The translations under genes and the position numbers were made by a program. Source: Diphasiastrum complanatum (lineage: Eukaryota > Streptophyta > Lycopodiopsida > Lycopodiales > Lycopodiaceae). Taken from it: a stretch of 64,000 bases of DNA. The stretch is from assembly GCA_029204225.1 (NCBI GenBank), contig CM055095.1:13484049-13548048 (forward strand), written 5' to 3'. The notes below the pieces were generated by a model, which searched no databases, was not told the origin of the DNA, and worked only from the letters and a program-made list of their open reading frames with translations. Within the stretch, counting starts at the first letter, position 1, and the number at the start of each line of letters is the position of its first letter. Shown here in pieces: positions 46,859-59,500 of the stretch.

Positions 46859-48588
46859 TCTGACCCTCCATCTCTTGGGTCCGATTTCCGTCTCATGAAG
46901 AGTGTATGAACTGGTTAAGTAGTGCATCTGCTAGGCAGAGAGAACAAATGGATGTTGTTCTTCAGCAGTATAGGTCCATGTTAAACTCTCCAGCGGCCTC
47001 ACAACAAGGTAGTTCTTAGAGGCCCCCCACTAGTGCACATTCACCCGTACCATCACAGAGGCCCTCACCACATAGGTCCACTCCTCAGACCTCCACACCT
47101 CGCGTTGCTAGGTCAGCACCATTTAAGAGTCATTTAGGTGGTTGTTTTTTTGCTTGTGGAGGTGACGATGATTTCTAGGAGCCTAGATATAGAAATGACT
47201 CACCCGTGCTTGACGCACCACCACTTGATGACACCGCACCTGGTTACGACGCCCCACCAGCTAGAGCCGGTCCGATATTATACTATGACATTGATACGTC
47301 AGGGGCTATAGTTGAGGATGTTAAGGAGAAGGAGGTCCTAGCTTATATGAGAGAGCTATGTCATGGGGCGTTTGATAGGGATATGTTCAGAGACTGGAGG
47401 ATTGTCCCTATCACTGAAAAGCGCCGGGTCATAAATGATTTAAAGAGACGATTCCCTAATCCCCGTGAGCACACCTTCAATGATAAAGTAATGATAGATA
47501 GGATGCACATGCTCATGTCCCATAGGCGATCTCTTGTCAGGGAGGCCGTAAAGGACAGGAGGAGTAGACTCGCATGGATACCTGAGGAGGTGTGGGAGCA
47601 AGCGGTCTCATAGTGTCGAGATTTTCCAGAGAAATTTTGGCAGCTGGAGACCGCATCCCAAAGGCGTTTGTCAAAGTCAGGCCTCACATCTTGGGGGGGG
47701 GGGGGGGGGGGCAAAGTCCTTCCATCAATACTTTTTGAGCTTTTATTTTTGAATATACATTTTCAAAAATTTTAAATTACACTAAAAAATACATTAAAGA
47801 AATAAAATTAGTGAAAAAGATATTTTGTGTGAATTTGTGGTCGTTACTAAACTTGCATGTTGTTACTTGTGTAGTTATCATGTGTGGGTCGTGAGTATAC
47901 TCGTTCGGAGTATAAATATGCGTACGTACATGGTTCTCGTGAACTTTTCGAGCTCCTTGCCTAAAATCCAGATGTTTTTATAAATTGGGAGGCAGCTCGG
48001 GTAATTATAATAAATGTTTTTGTTATGTCAACTTTCAACAAGAAAGAATAATTCACGTATTATACAATAATGTTGAAATTGATATTTATTAATCTTCTTA
48101 CTCTCTTCTATAGGAGGCACACGAGAGTCCTAGGGAAGAGCATCAGAGGCAGGAGGAGAGGTCGGAGGACGAGCCCACACACGTCTGCACATTATCTCTC
48201 ATTTGATTTCCCTCTTGATAAATCATATATTGTGTTCATATATTTGTATTATGTTTTTCACATGTAAAGTCCTCACTTAGGTATCAATTAGTTAAAAAAG
48301 AACTCATACTATCTTCTGTTTTTGCAGCCGGAGCACAAAGAGAGCGAGGAGGAGGTATTGTACCTTTTCTCTCTCCACCATTTTTCTCCCCTAAATCATT
48401 TCTCATTGTATCTCTTTTCTCTATCTATCTTTTCTAAACACGTTGGTAAACTAACACAAGCTCTATTATTTTGTAATTATGCAGGAGTCTATAATTAGAG
48501 GCGACAGGGCGGTGTCGCTCACCCGTTCTGCTTCAACTCGCTCGGCGTGGCAAAAGCAACCACTTAGGAGAAATAGGAGTCATAGATA
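46859..48588 (+). pseudogene. Second CACTA gene (TNPA-like, Transposase_24 type)
   Basis: Divergent from TNP2. The first part after 46859 is Ser/Pro/Gln-rich (ASARQREQMDVVLQQYRSML). The open frame 47206-47613 reads DAPPARAGPILYYDIDTSG, ITEKRRVINDLKRRFPNP and RRSRLAWIPEEVWEQAV, then QLETASQRRLSKSG after a stop. Later exon-like pieces: TRSEYKYAYVHGSRELFELL (about 47890-47960), AHESPREEHQRQEERSEDEP (48118-48178) and RSASTRSAWQKQPLRRNR to a stop at 48588. The pattern fits plant En/Spm DNA-binding subunits. A 19-G run at 47693 and several stops break it. Confidence 0.6.
47693..47711 (+). repeat. G19 homopolymer
   Basis: Nineteen consecutive G after CATCTT, within the second CACTA gene where its family often has a basic/Gly segment. 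Confidence 0.9.
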
Positions 48589-49139
48589 GAGTTATTTAGT
48601 CTGTGGGCATTATTAAGACAACATGTAAGATATGTATTCGATATGCTTCTGCACAAAATATAAATAAGAGATATCATTTAAACTCATGATTGGAATGTAA
48701 TTGCAAATGTTTAGATCCATTACATTTTTGGAAAGCATATGTTTTTTAATGAAATAGCAATAATAATAATGATAGGGATATGTATTGTTGATTATAGATA
48801 GTTTAAATTGTTAATCTAAACTTCTTCTTTTTTTTCAGTTGAGCTTATTCACCAAGCAAGTGTAAATAAGCAAGTACAAATAAAACGATCATACCTCTCA
48901 CTTCCCTACCCTCCCTCTCCTACCTTTCTTCCCTACCTCCCTCCTTCCCACGCCCTCCCCTCTCCCCTACTCTCCTGCCATGCCGCCGAAGTGAGTCTTT
49001 AGGCACCTGCAAGGGAGTAGACAATAGCTTCCATTGTTTCTCTTATCGCAAGGAAGTTGGATGAGGATAGGTCTTGCTTATCAAATCTCAAATTGGCCTT
49101 GGAAAAAAACTTGTAGGAAAATCTTAAGAATGAAAAAAC

Positions 49140-49306
49140 TTGCAGAATAATTTTTATAATGAAAATTTTGGCTCATTGGTTTTTCGCAATTTCTGCAATG
49201 ACGATAGAAATTGCAGACAATTTTCTGCAATTTCTACCATAACGGTATAAATTGCGGAATTTTTTCCGCAATTTTTTGGCTTTTTTCACAATTTTTGCCA
49301 CTAGTA
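49140..49306 (-). repeat. CACTA right terminal and subterminal repeats
   Basis: TTGCGGAA/TTCCGCAA-type repeats (49195-49280), ending in the inverted terminus at 49306. Confidence 0.7.
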
Positions 49307-50751
49307 TAGCTGCATTTTAGCTATTTCTTGCTTTCTGGAGTAGTCTTAGGTAGATTTTTGGGTGTTCAGTGTTAGTCTTCTATATTTCTCTATGTTTGGA
49401 CTGTTCACAGCTAGCGGAGGAGGTGTGAGAGGGTAGAGGAGGCCCTGAATAGCCTCTAAGGGCTTGAAACCCAAACTAACTAGTAAAAAAACCAAAAAAA
49501 AAAAAACACATCAATTTGCATTTTGGAGAGAAAAAGAGCCCAATTTCTCATCAGATTTTATTTTCTCCAAAACTATTGAGAGTTAACCCTCGCACGACTG
49601 GCAGCAGCTCCAAGGTACTGTTTTAGACCTGCATAGAAGCCTATGAGAGTTAGTTCCAAGCAGATTGCAAAAATCAGAAAAAAAAAATCATAAAAAATTC
49701 AAAAAATCTTTGAAAAAATCCAAAAAAATACAAATCTTCACCAAAACTCTCGTAGAGCTCTCTGAAGTTCCATCTCAATGAGACCAGGACACATAAAAAC
49801 TTGCGAGAGTTAGTTCACTATCTAAGTGCATGTGCGAGAGTAGTGGAAAAAAGACGACAAAATACCAAAGAACCCTTGCAGACATTAAAATTTTTAGTTC
49901 TAGTGGGCAAGAACCCTCGCAGAGAATTCTAAAGTTTCATCTCAGTGAGACCAGGACACATAAGAGCCTGCGAGAGTTAGTTTGATTCTAGTGAGTAGAA
50001 ATTTGGGTTTAAGTGTTAAAAAGTCACTAAAAAGTGAAGATCCAACAAATCCTTCCAGAAAGAACTCTCGCAGACTATTTCAATCGATTCAAAATGTCAA
50101 TTTTCATAAGTGATAAAGCCTACGAGAGTTAGTACTGAGAATTGGTGAAGATCAAGCCAAAATAGTGGTTTTGAATCCTCGCAAACAGTGAAATTTCCAC
50201 TTCTTGCGAGAGTTAACTCTTGCTAAAAATTCCAGAGTCAGATCTGAGCCAGATTCATCTCATGTGATCCTTGCGAGGGTTACTTCCCAAAAATCTAAGA
50301 GATATCAAAGTTTTCTATCTGCAAAACAACTAAATAACCCTCGCACAGCCAACCCTTGCACCAGATAACCCTCACATACTAGATCAGTGGAAAGATCTAC
50401 ACCAGAGCCAGCTATTATCAAAATCTCAGGTCAATCAGTGCAAGGAGTAAAAAGTTATCAAGGAAAAACCACCGTACAATGTCTGAATTTCACTTAAGGC
50501 CAATCAGATTGATCAAATCCTTAAGCTCCAGAGGCATCTCATTATACAAGCAAGATCCAACTATTTTGGACCCCACCATCAGATGAATCTGAGATCTGGA
50601 TGATCAGTAGCAATAAGGACAGCAAATCAAGCACCACACCTTCCCAGATTAGTAGCTGCGCAACAAGAGACAGAATCAGAACCAATGCCAGTGGATCCAA
50701 TGGGTCAACTCGTACCTGTCGCTCCCTTGCAAGCAGTTCACAGAGCACCAG
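49307..50751 (+). other. Gypsy LTR tail and leader with alternating AACCCTCGCA motifs
   Basis: Non-coding sequence before a plus-strand gypsy gag. From 49585 to 50376 the motif AACCCTCGCA and its complement (TGCGAGAGTTAG-type) recur about 15 times. Forward: 49585, 49745, 49871, 49912, 50063, 50174, 50336, 50351, 50367. Reverse: 49643, 49802, 49969, 50121, 50205, 50271. I find no primer-binding site, so the leader start is unclear. Confidence 0.65.
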
Positions 50752-51243
50752 ATGGAGATACCAAAATACGACGGAACATCAGATCCCATCCGCTTCCTCC
50801 AGATCTACGAACAAGCTTGTGAAATCTATGGTGAACGGACATCTGCAAAAAAGTTGATGTTGTTTCCCATGTCTCTAGTAGAGGTGGCTCAAGATTGGTT
50901 TTTCAACCTATCAGAGGAAGAGAAATAAACCTGGGAAGCGGTTAAAGCGGCTCTCATCACACGTTTTAAACCAAGGAAGTTCCTAGAAGACTTGTTTCTC
51001 CTGCTTAGCAAGGTCAAGATGGAAAAAAGAGAAAGGTTCGAGGACTATATTGAAAGGGTCAAACATCTAAGATCCGAGTGCAATGCGGCCCTAACTCCCG
51101 ATCATGCGGTGATCATGTGGTTCCTAGCAGGACTACCACAGAGCATCAGGAGAGAACTGAAACAACGGGAGCAGTACACTACTCTGGAAGAAGCTATGGA
51201 GGATGCCATCAGGGAAGAGGATGATGGTAGAGAGAATACATAA
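50752..51243 (+). pseudogene. Gypsy gag fragment
   Basis: The gag capsid domain: IPKYDGTSDPIRFLQIYEQA, MSLVEVAQDWFFNLSEEEK (then TAA at about 50927), ITRFKPRKFLEDL, RFEDYIERVKHLRSECN, IMWFLAGLPQSIRRELKQR and AMEDAIREEDDG. It is the same gag family as 14402-15400 but diverged. Breaks off at 51243; no zinc knuckle or pol follows. Confidence 0.82.
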
Positions 51244-53559
51244 TTCAGAAAAGAAGAAAGTAGATGAAATTGTTTTCAAGGTGGTACTTAGAAAAACTCA
51301 GCTAAGATAACAATTATGGGTATTCCAACAAGCGATGCACCACTGCTTACAAGTACACTCATTGGGGGAATAAAGATAATGGAGAATCGCTTTTAGGTGT
51401 CGCACATTCCACACTTTTGAACAATGATGTGATACATTAAAATGGTATCGTATTTAGCAATTTACTTCGGGACGGTTTATGCAAGTTGGCACAACCATAA
51501 AAAATGAGATTTTGAAAATCACTAATGTATCATTGGCAATGTAGGAAACCATCAGTATGAAAATAGAATAACATAGATAATCGATTTTGTAGCTTCTATT
51601 GCCAATGGTATGTTGTACCTGAATTAGCATCTTACAATTCATGACAACAATGATCACAATGGCGCTCACCGACAACCATAAGAAAGGCTTAAAACCAAAA
51701 CCCATGTGTGGATTTACATCTTTTTTCTTTCCCTATAAGCTATTTTGCATGTTGTTTGAACTTTATAATAGTTACTAGAGTGTTTTGCCTTAAACTTTTA
51801 GAAGGTACACCTTATATTCGAATTCCCATACCTATTCGTAACAAAAACAAAAGAATGGCGAGGTCCACATTAAAACATAGATTTTTGTTGCTAAAAGATT
51901 TCATTGCTCCCAAGTTCATGATAGAAACTTGGAAGGCTATTCTTGATATATTCCAATCAATATCCTACAATTTTTCTTTTTTTGTGCTAATGGCCAATTT
52001 TTTTTTTTATAGTTTAGTTAGTATTAAATGATCTCAAAAATCAATGAATGCATCAGAAGAACGACGTATTGGTAAACTGGAACGAGGCAAAAATAACATT
52101 GCATAGAGGCTAGAGCCATATTGATCCAGTTAATTATAGAGATAGAAATATTGTTGGCACTGTATAATGTACTCATATTTTGTTGAGCACGTCACATTTT
52201 TGTCACAAAATCTGAGATGGGTGCTTATGATTCATAATTGTTGTCAATTTGTTGTCATTCAATACGGTTCCATGTGATTTCATTTCACATATAATACAGA
52301 AATAGAGATGTTCCATAAAGAATCACTTAATGGCCAAAATTGGGCCGCACTCCTTTTGGAACTCTGAACAAACTAGATAAGTGAATTGGTCTTGAAAACA
52401 CCTTTAATCTGATACCCATATTGGCACCCCCCCAAAAAAAAACAAACAAAAAAAACTGTGTTCCGGGAAGCCCTAATTAGATTTCCCAGAACGGAATGTG
52501 CAACATAGAAATTTCCAACGAATGATCCACATCCAATAAAATTTCCAATGCACCTAAAGAACATACATACACATACGATCATGATTTTATACTACCAACT
52601 ACTAATTTTGTTATGATAAAAGTTAAACCGATACACCAAATCTCAATAATAAGTTCGATATATACTGACCATATGCCAAGATCTAACAAATTAAGGTTGT
52701 CTCTTAACAAATTTGATGAGTAGAAATCATAATTGATGCTCAAAGGATTCATGGAATCTTAGTGGGAACTCAAGCAAAAGTACATTCCAAATAGTGGAGC
52801 CAAAACCTCAAACTAGTATAAACACTGTAACAATAGTGTTAGTGTATTACCTACTCAAGCTAGTGAGAAAAAAAAGGATTTCACATTATCGAAGGAGCAA
52901 GATCTTCCAAAAAATCTAAAAGCTTGTTTGAGATGACCTATAGATCTAGAGAACATATTTCTTTGTGCTTGGCACAACGTGATATGATATTTTGTTGATA
53001 TACTTAAAGTCCTCTTAACATCAGCATGACCAATTATACATATCATTGAGCATAGAACACTCCAAAGAATATGATAAGCTCACTTCATCATAAGTATAGG
53101 ATATAAGCTACAGTTAGACCCAAATAGGGCATAACATATTTTCATGGCTGGAGAGGCATGCAACTCTTAATTACCTGCAGATTAAGAAAGGCGGCCCCAC
53201 TAATAAGACAACACACCCAAGTTCTACAAGTAAAAATGCTCTCTAAAGATCAACAAGTACAAGTGGACCTTAAGGCTAAATGGGATATACCAAGATATAT
53301 ACCTTCCTTACCTGCTCTTGGCACAGAGGAACTATTTGTTCAATTCAAGTTTGTTGATGACGAAAACCAACAATAACATATTTACTTTGCGGATATGCAT
53401 GCACCCAATTGAATGTTATATAGCACACCTTCCTTAGTCCACAGTATTGATCCATCATTAATTGACTTCCGCAATGCTTTAGTAAAACACTATGCTGGCA
53501 TAGATATGCCCATCAGTGCTTCTAACTGTAGCAGGCTTTTCTACTTTGTGGTTTACGGT
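51244..53559. other. Unassigned; downstream flank of the NET1-like gene
   Basis: No recognised gene or element. The part just below 53560 would contain the 3' UTR of the minus-strand NET1-like gene. A plus-strand frame at 53158-53376 has no family I recognise. Confidence 0.4.
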
Positions 53560-56500
53560 TCAAGCCAAGATGTACCTTTCCTGTCTGGTTGACTTTGCTC
53601 GAGGCCTGAACAATAAACTTCTCAGGCTTGAGTTGGTGGTTCGTCCCTGTCCATGGACATTCACCTTTACAGACTCAAGACTTTCTTCCAGCCATCTGTT
53701 TTTGTCGTTCAGAAAGTCCATTGAGATACACAACTGCCTTATAGCCTCCCTTTTCTCTTCGGCTCTGTCATCTATGACATCCTTTTGCTTCTTGTTTTCC
53801 ACTTGTAAGCAATCCAAATTCTTCTGCAAGTCCCTAACATGTACACTGACCTCCTCAGTTTTCTTATGGTGATCTTCAATTAGAGCCTGAGCTTCATTCT
53901 GGAGTTTCCTGACCACCTCTCTCAACCTGGACACTTCTGCCTCCCTCTCACTGAGTGCTTGCTCGGCAACAGCTTTCTGCTCAGACCTACTGCTGATGTC
54001 ATCCCTAAGCTTCTGGTTTTTCTCTCTTAAACCAGAAATTTCGGCTCTCATGAACCTTAAAAGTGTCATAGATGTCTTTCTCTGCTTTGCCCCAGCTTCA
54101 ATATCAATAGAAAGATCATAATTTTGCTTCTGTGAAGCATGCAACTTTTCTTCCAAATCTTGGACCAGGTTGGATTTAACCTTGAGGTCCTCCCCCAAAT
54201 TTTGAAGATCTGTTTGTAAGTGACTGATAGACTTGTCTAGTTCAAATGATAGTTGAACATGAGCTTTGATCTGTTCAAGAAGCACATGCTTCTCCTGTTT
54301 CAAGTTAGAAACTTCGAGTTCAAGTTGCTCGATTTGTGAAACTTTCTCTAGAAGCTCATCTTCGAGCTTCTTCTTCTCTTCTTTGGAGACCAGAAGTTCT
54401 TCTTGCATCTTCTGGATTGTCTGCTCTGCATTATGACTACCAGTCAAATACGCTTGAGAATCTTTACTCAGCTTGTTGTTTGTATCCTTTAGATCCAACA
54501 GTCTAATTTGCAGCTCTTGAAGCTCATTCTCATGCTTTTGCTCCTCCACAGATGCCACCTGTAATCGTTCTTCAAGGACATGATTTTGAGACTGCAGGTT
54601 CTGAACCTCTTCCTGCAAATCTTCAATTTGCCTTGACCTTAACTGAACATCATCATCCAAGGCCTGCTTCAGCCTTTCCAACCTAGTAAACTCTTCTTCA
54701 ATCTTGTTCATGTTAGTGGTGCCACATGCGATCTGCTCAGTAAGTTTCAAATTTTCTGCTTGAAGACGGCAAACTTCCTCTTGAAGATCTTGAGCTCTCA
54801 GAACTGTAGAGTTTAATTCCTCATTGCTTTTTCTGTTGTTTTCTGCCAAATCCTCTTTCTCCTTCTGTAAGCCATCCAGCGCTTCCTGGAGCTTCTGCAA
54901 TTTTTCATTCTGCACTTGAATCTGTGCTGTCCCAGTTTCAAGGCTAGTGCTCAGCTGCTGTTTTACCATCTCTAGATTGTGAAGCTCTTCATTTACTTTG
55001 CTAGCCTCAGCCAGCAAGGATGCTAATTCCAGGCCTGAGGTCTTTTTCTCAGCTACCAGACCTGATACTTCTTCTTCAAGTTCAATGGTGCGGGAAGATT
55101 TAACGGACAGCTCTTTCAAGATTCTTTTCCTCTCTTCTTCTAAGAACAGAAAATCTTCCTGCAGTTTACTGATCTTTTGCAAATTACTGTTCTGCTCCTC
55201 TGCTACATTGTTGTACTTTTTGGTCAAGGAGCTATTTTCTTCTTGTGAAAACAAAAGCTCTTGCTGAAGTTTCTGTACCTCATCATCTTTTTGGTGCAAC
55301 ATGTCAGACTCGAATTTGAGGTTACTTCCAAGGTCGATATTATTTTGCTGCAATTCATTTAGTTCTTCTTCAAGTTTTGTTATGGTTTTCGCTTGCAGAG
55401 CAAACTCCTCGCTAAGCCTAATCCTTTCTAGTTCTATAGCTGACATATCATATTCTATTTTCTTTTGACGAGCAATCCCAGCCAGGAGCTCTTGGTTAGT
55501 TCTGGTTTTGTCCTCATTCAACTGGGATATTTCAAGCCGCAATTGCCTCACTAAATCATCAAGGATGCCATGCTCAATAATGCCCCTCTGAAGTTCATTT
55601 TGAAGGGACTGCTTGTCTTGCTCAAAATTGACCAACTTTTCGCTTAAATTGTGAAGGTCAGCTTCAAGGATGCTAACCCGCTCATGTTCTACAGTAAGCT
55701 GACAGCTCAATTTCAGTTCCATTTCATGTGATATAGTGAATTTCTCACCCAGCTCCTTGTTCTCCTGTTGTTGGTAGTGAATCTCACTCTGATATTGTTG
55801 CAACTCCTCTTTCTGTTTCTGATTTTCATGACAAAGGCACTTGTGCTCCTCTTGTAGCTGAACTGCAATCTGCTCTACTCTTTGAACTTCACACTCATAA
55901 AATTTAGACCGCTCTCCTTCAGAATTTAATCGAAAGGTCAATTCTTCATTTTGCTTCTGCAAGTTCTGAAAATCTTCTTGAAAATTAGTGGCCTGAACAT
56001 TGAGGGATGCAGTTTGATCTGTCCAAGACTGCTTCTCTGCGAGCAAGCATGATAGTTCTCCCTCTAATTTCTGCAAACTGGCAGATCTAGCTAATAACTC
56101 TTCTTCCACAGCCTTGTTCTTATTCTCCAGCTTTAATAACTCTACTTGAAGCTGATTTATCTTCTCGGTTAGAGTATTGTGCTCTCCAACCCGACTTTGA
56201 AGTTCATTTGTCAGCAGGCTATTTGCTTCTAGCAAGGTAGACAGCTGTTTTTGAAGCCTTTGAATCTCAAGTTCCTTGTGCTGCAAAGTCTCAAAATCAG
56301 CTTGCTGTTTACATGTGAGATCTATTGTGCGTGCTTGGAGTGAGTGTAATTCCTCTTGCAGTTTCTGGACTTGGTCAGCATCAAGTGCCAAACTTTTACT
56401 TAAATTTTTTTTGTCTGCATTGAGCTGACTTATCTTCTCGGTCATAGTATCGTGCTCTGCAGCCCAACTTTGAAGCTTATTTGTCAGCAGGCCATTTGCT

Positions 56501-59500
56501 TCTAGCGATGTAGACAACTCCTTTTGAAGCCTTTGAATCTCACATTCCTTGTGTTGCAAAGTCTCAAAATCAGCTTGCTGTTTACATGTGAGATCTGTTG
56601 TGTGTGCTTGGAGTGAGTGAAATTCCTCTCGCAGTTTCTGGACTTGGTCAACGTGGAGTGCCAAACTTTCACTTAAAAGGATCTTGCTTTCATTGAGATT
56701 GGATGCATCTTCTTCCAGTTTCTTGATAGAAGTGAGCCCTTCATGAACTTGGGTTTCAAGTTCACCTTTTCCTTGAGTGACTTTTGCAATTTCCCCTCTT
56801 AGTGTAATTGTGGATGCTTCGAGTAGCCTATAGTCATTGATCCTTGTGTCAAGTTCAATTTCCAACCTGCTTTTCTCTTCCTGATTCCTGAGCAACTCTT
56901 GCCTCAAAGACTGAACTTCGGTTTGCACTCCTTTGACAGCTTCTGTCTCCATCTGTAGTGATTTTTCTAAGGTCTTGTTTTCTGACTGCAAATCGAGAAC
57001 TTGCTTCTGGAACGTGGAGATGTGCTCAAGTTTCAAAGAAAGATCCTCATTTAAGACAGCTTTCTCGGTTGTTATCTTTGAAAGTTCCCCTTTAAGTTTG
57101 TCCGTCAATGAGACTGTAAGTGACATATCCTCCTGCAATCTACTATACAAGTCTTGCACATTATAGAAATTGTTCTCTAACTCACCTGTCCTGTTTAGAA
57201 CAGCTCTATACTCTTCAGAGAGTCTGCTATACTCTGAACTTAAATAGCCATTCTCTCCTTGGATTTCCTTCAAGGCTTGCTGCATCTTATCATGCTCCTC
57301 AGTCCTGGTTATGTAATTGCTTGCCAACTTCAAGTTCTTCTTTTCAAGTTCAAGCAGCTTATGTTTCAACTGCTCAGAATCAGCTTCCTGAACTTTTGTG
57401 TGCTCGGTTTCAGACAAAATTCTAGCCTCCATTTCCTGCTTTTCCTCTTCCAGCCTGTCACATTTGTTCTGTAACTCAGTAGCAGAAAGATTATCTCTTT
57501 CAATCTCATCAGCAAGTACTTTTTTTTCTGCAATCAAGCGAGATCTTGAAATTTCAAGTTCAAATTTGAGTGCTTCCATAACTAACAGCGCTTGTTTTGA
57601 GTGTTCACTTTGCTCAAGCAGCTCTGAAATCTTTTCCTGCAGCTTATGGACCTGTTTGAGAGCATTTTCACGGTCATCATTGTTTCTTTGAAAATTCTCT
57701 GACAGGGTTTTGTTCTCACTTTGCATTTCAAAGTACCGCTGCTGTATGTCTTTCAGCTTGAGCTCATTCGTTTGACATAGTTCAAGTTCAATATCAAGCT
57801 TGTGCCTCAGGGCTTCATTATCTCCTTGCAATTCAACAATAACCTGCTGAAACTTGCCAATTTCATGTTTTTGAGAAAGAATCTGTTTGTCAAGGGATTC
57901 TTTATGGTATTTTACGTTAAAGAGCTCGTCCTCGATTGTTTTTAAAAGATGAACCTGCTCCCCGAGCTGCTTGATCTCTTCTTGTAGACTGGAATTGTTT
58001 TGCTGGAGTTCTTTGATCAGATTCTCAGCTAGATGATAATCATTAAAAACTCTTTCATATTTCTCAGTTAATGCACGTTTTTCCTCATTTAACTGTAGCA
58101 AGTCTTGCTGAAGACTTTTAGCCATCTCTTCTTCAACTTTCAATACGTTGGAAGAATCATGTAGCCGGCATTCCAGCTGTTTCTCTTTCTCTTGTAGGTT
58201 GGAGATTGTACTTTGTAAGTTGATCAGCTCTTTAGTGCCCGCATTGGCTTCATCAGCAAGGACCTGTTTTTCCATCTCCAAGTTTCTTACAAGTTCTTTG
58301 AGTTCTTCAATGTCTCTCTTGTTATCTTCCAACCTAGAGAGCTCCTCCTGCATCCTCTGGGCCTCTTTTTCTTTCTCCTGAAATTGCTCATTCTCATGCT
58401 GGCACTTCAATTCAAGTGTCTCATTTTGATCTAGAAGATCAGATACTCGTATCTTTGAGTTGCTTATTTCTTCAATAAGGGATCCAACCTGAACCTCAAG
58501 AACATCGTTAGCATTTCTCAAAAGTGACATTTCGGTCTCAAGTTCCTTTACACGTGCTGCTTCACCCAGTGCCGAGTTAGAAAGGCCATTGTGATCTTCC
58601 TGCAGCTTTCTGAACCTTTCATCGAGGACATGATGCTCACTGACGACCTTGTCACAATGCTCTTTCAACTTTTGATACTCTTTACTAGATCCCAAAAACA
58701 CATGTTGCAGCTTCTGAAGCTCCTCTGTTAGACTAAACTTATTCTCAGCCCCAACCTTGTCTCCATTGTTGTGCCATGGTTCTACATCTTTTATGAAGGA
58801 CGTTTCCTGATGTATATTCTTTAGCTGGTTCATCCCACTGCTAACCTCCTCCCTAAGCATTTCAGTCTCCTTTTCCATCACCAAAAGCTTCTTTTCGATC
58901 TCGCTCACCTGTTCAACTTTTGCACTCACTTCAAGTTTATGTTTCTTGTTTTCTTCCTTTGTCTTATAGAGCTCTGTTTCAATTATGACTAGTTCGTCTT
59001 GGACTCTATTCAGGGATGTAGACCCTATTGCCACATCTTCAATTAGCTTGTCCCTTTGTTCCTTCAGGCAACGAACTTCTTCTTGTAACACTTTAATTTC
59101 GGCTTCTAGCAATTTCACTCGATCAATGCTGATGTTGAGCTGACTCCCTAGTTGTGTTTCTTCCTCTTGCACCCTTTGTATTGTTCCTTCCAGGTTAGTG
59201 ATCATTTTGATTCCAAATGCAGCCTCGCTTGCAAGTGATACATTTTCACTTTGCAAAAGGGATATCTCTTTCTGAAGTTTCTCCATATCTGCAAGCTTCA
59301 CTGAAACATCCTCTCTGAACCTATTATTTTCCTCCTTGATTAAAACAACTTCTTTCTGCAGCTCAAAGAGCTCATTTCCAAGCACTTCATACGTTTCTTT
59401 ACCTTTCTGAAGCTCCTCTGTCAACAACTGTTTCTCCGCCTGAGATCTCAATAAAGTTTGTTTCAGATCTTGCACTTCATTTTTAAATCTTTGAGCTTCT

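Noticed and set aside
53158-53376. Plus-strand 72-residue frame downstream of the NET1-like gene
   Set aside because: No family recognised and it lies in the probable 3' flank of the opposite-strand gene; not supported as a gene.
54998-58381. Several Ser/Leu-rich plus-strand frames inside the NET1-like exon
   Set aside because: Antisense shadows of a long coiled-coil reading frame; Ser/Phe/Leu-rich content is what the complement of Glu/Lys-rich codons gives.
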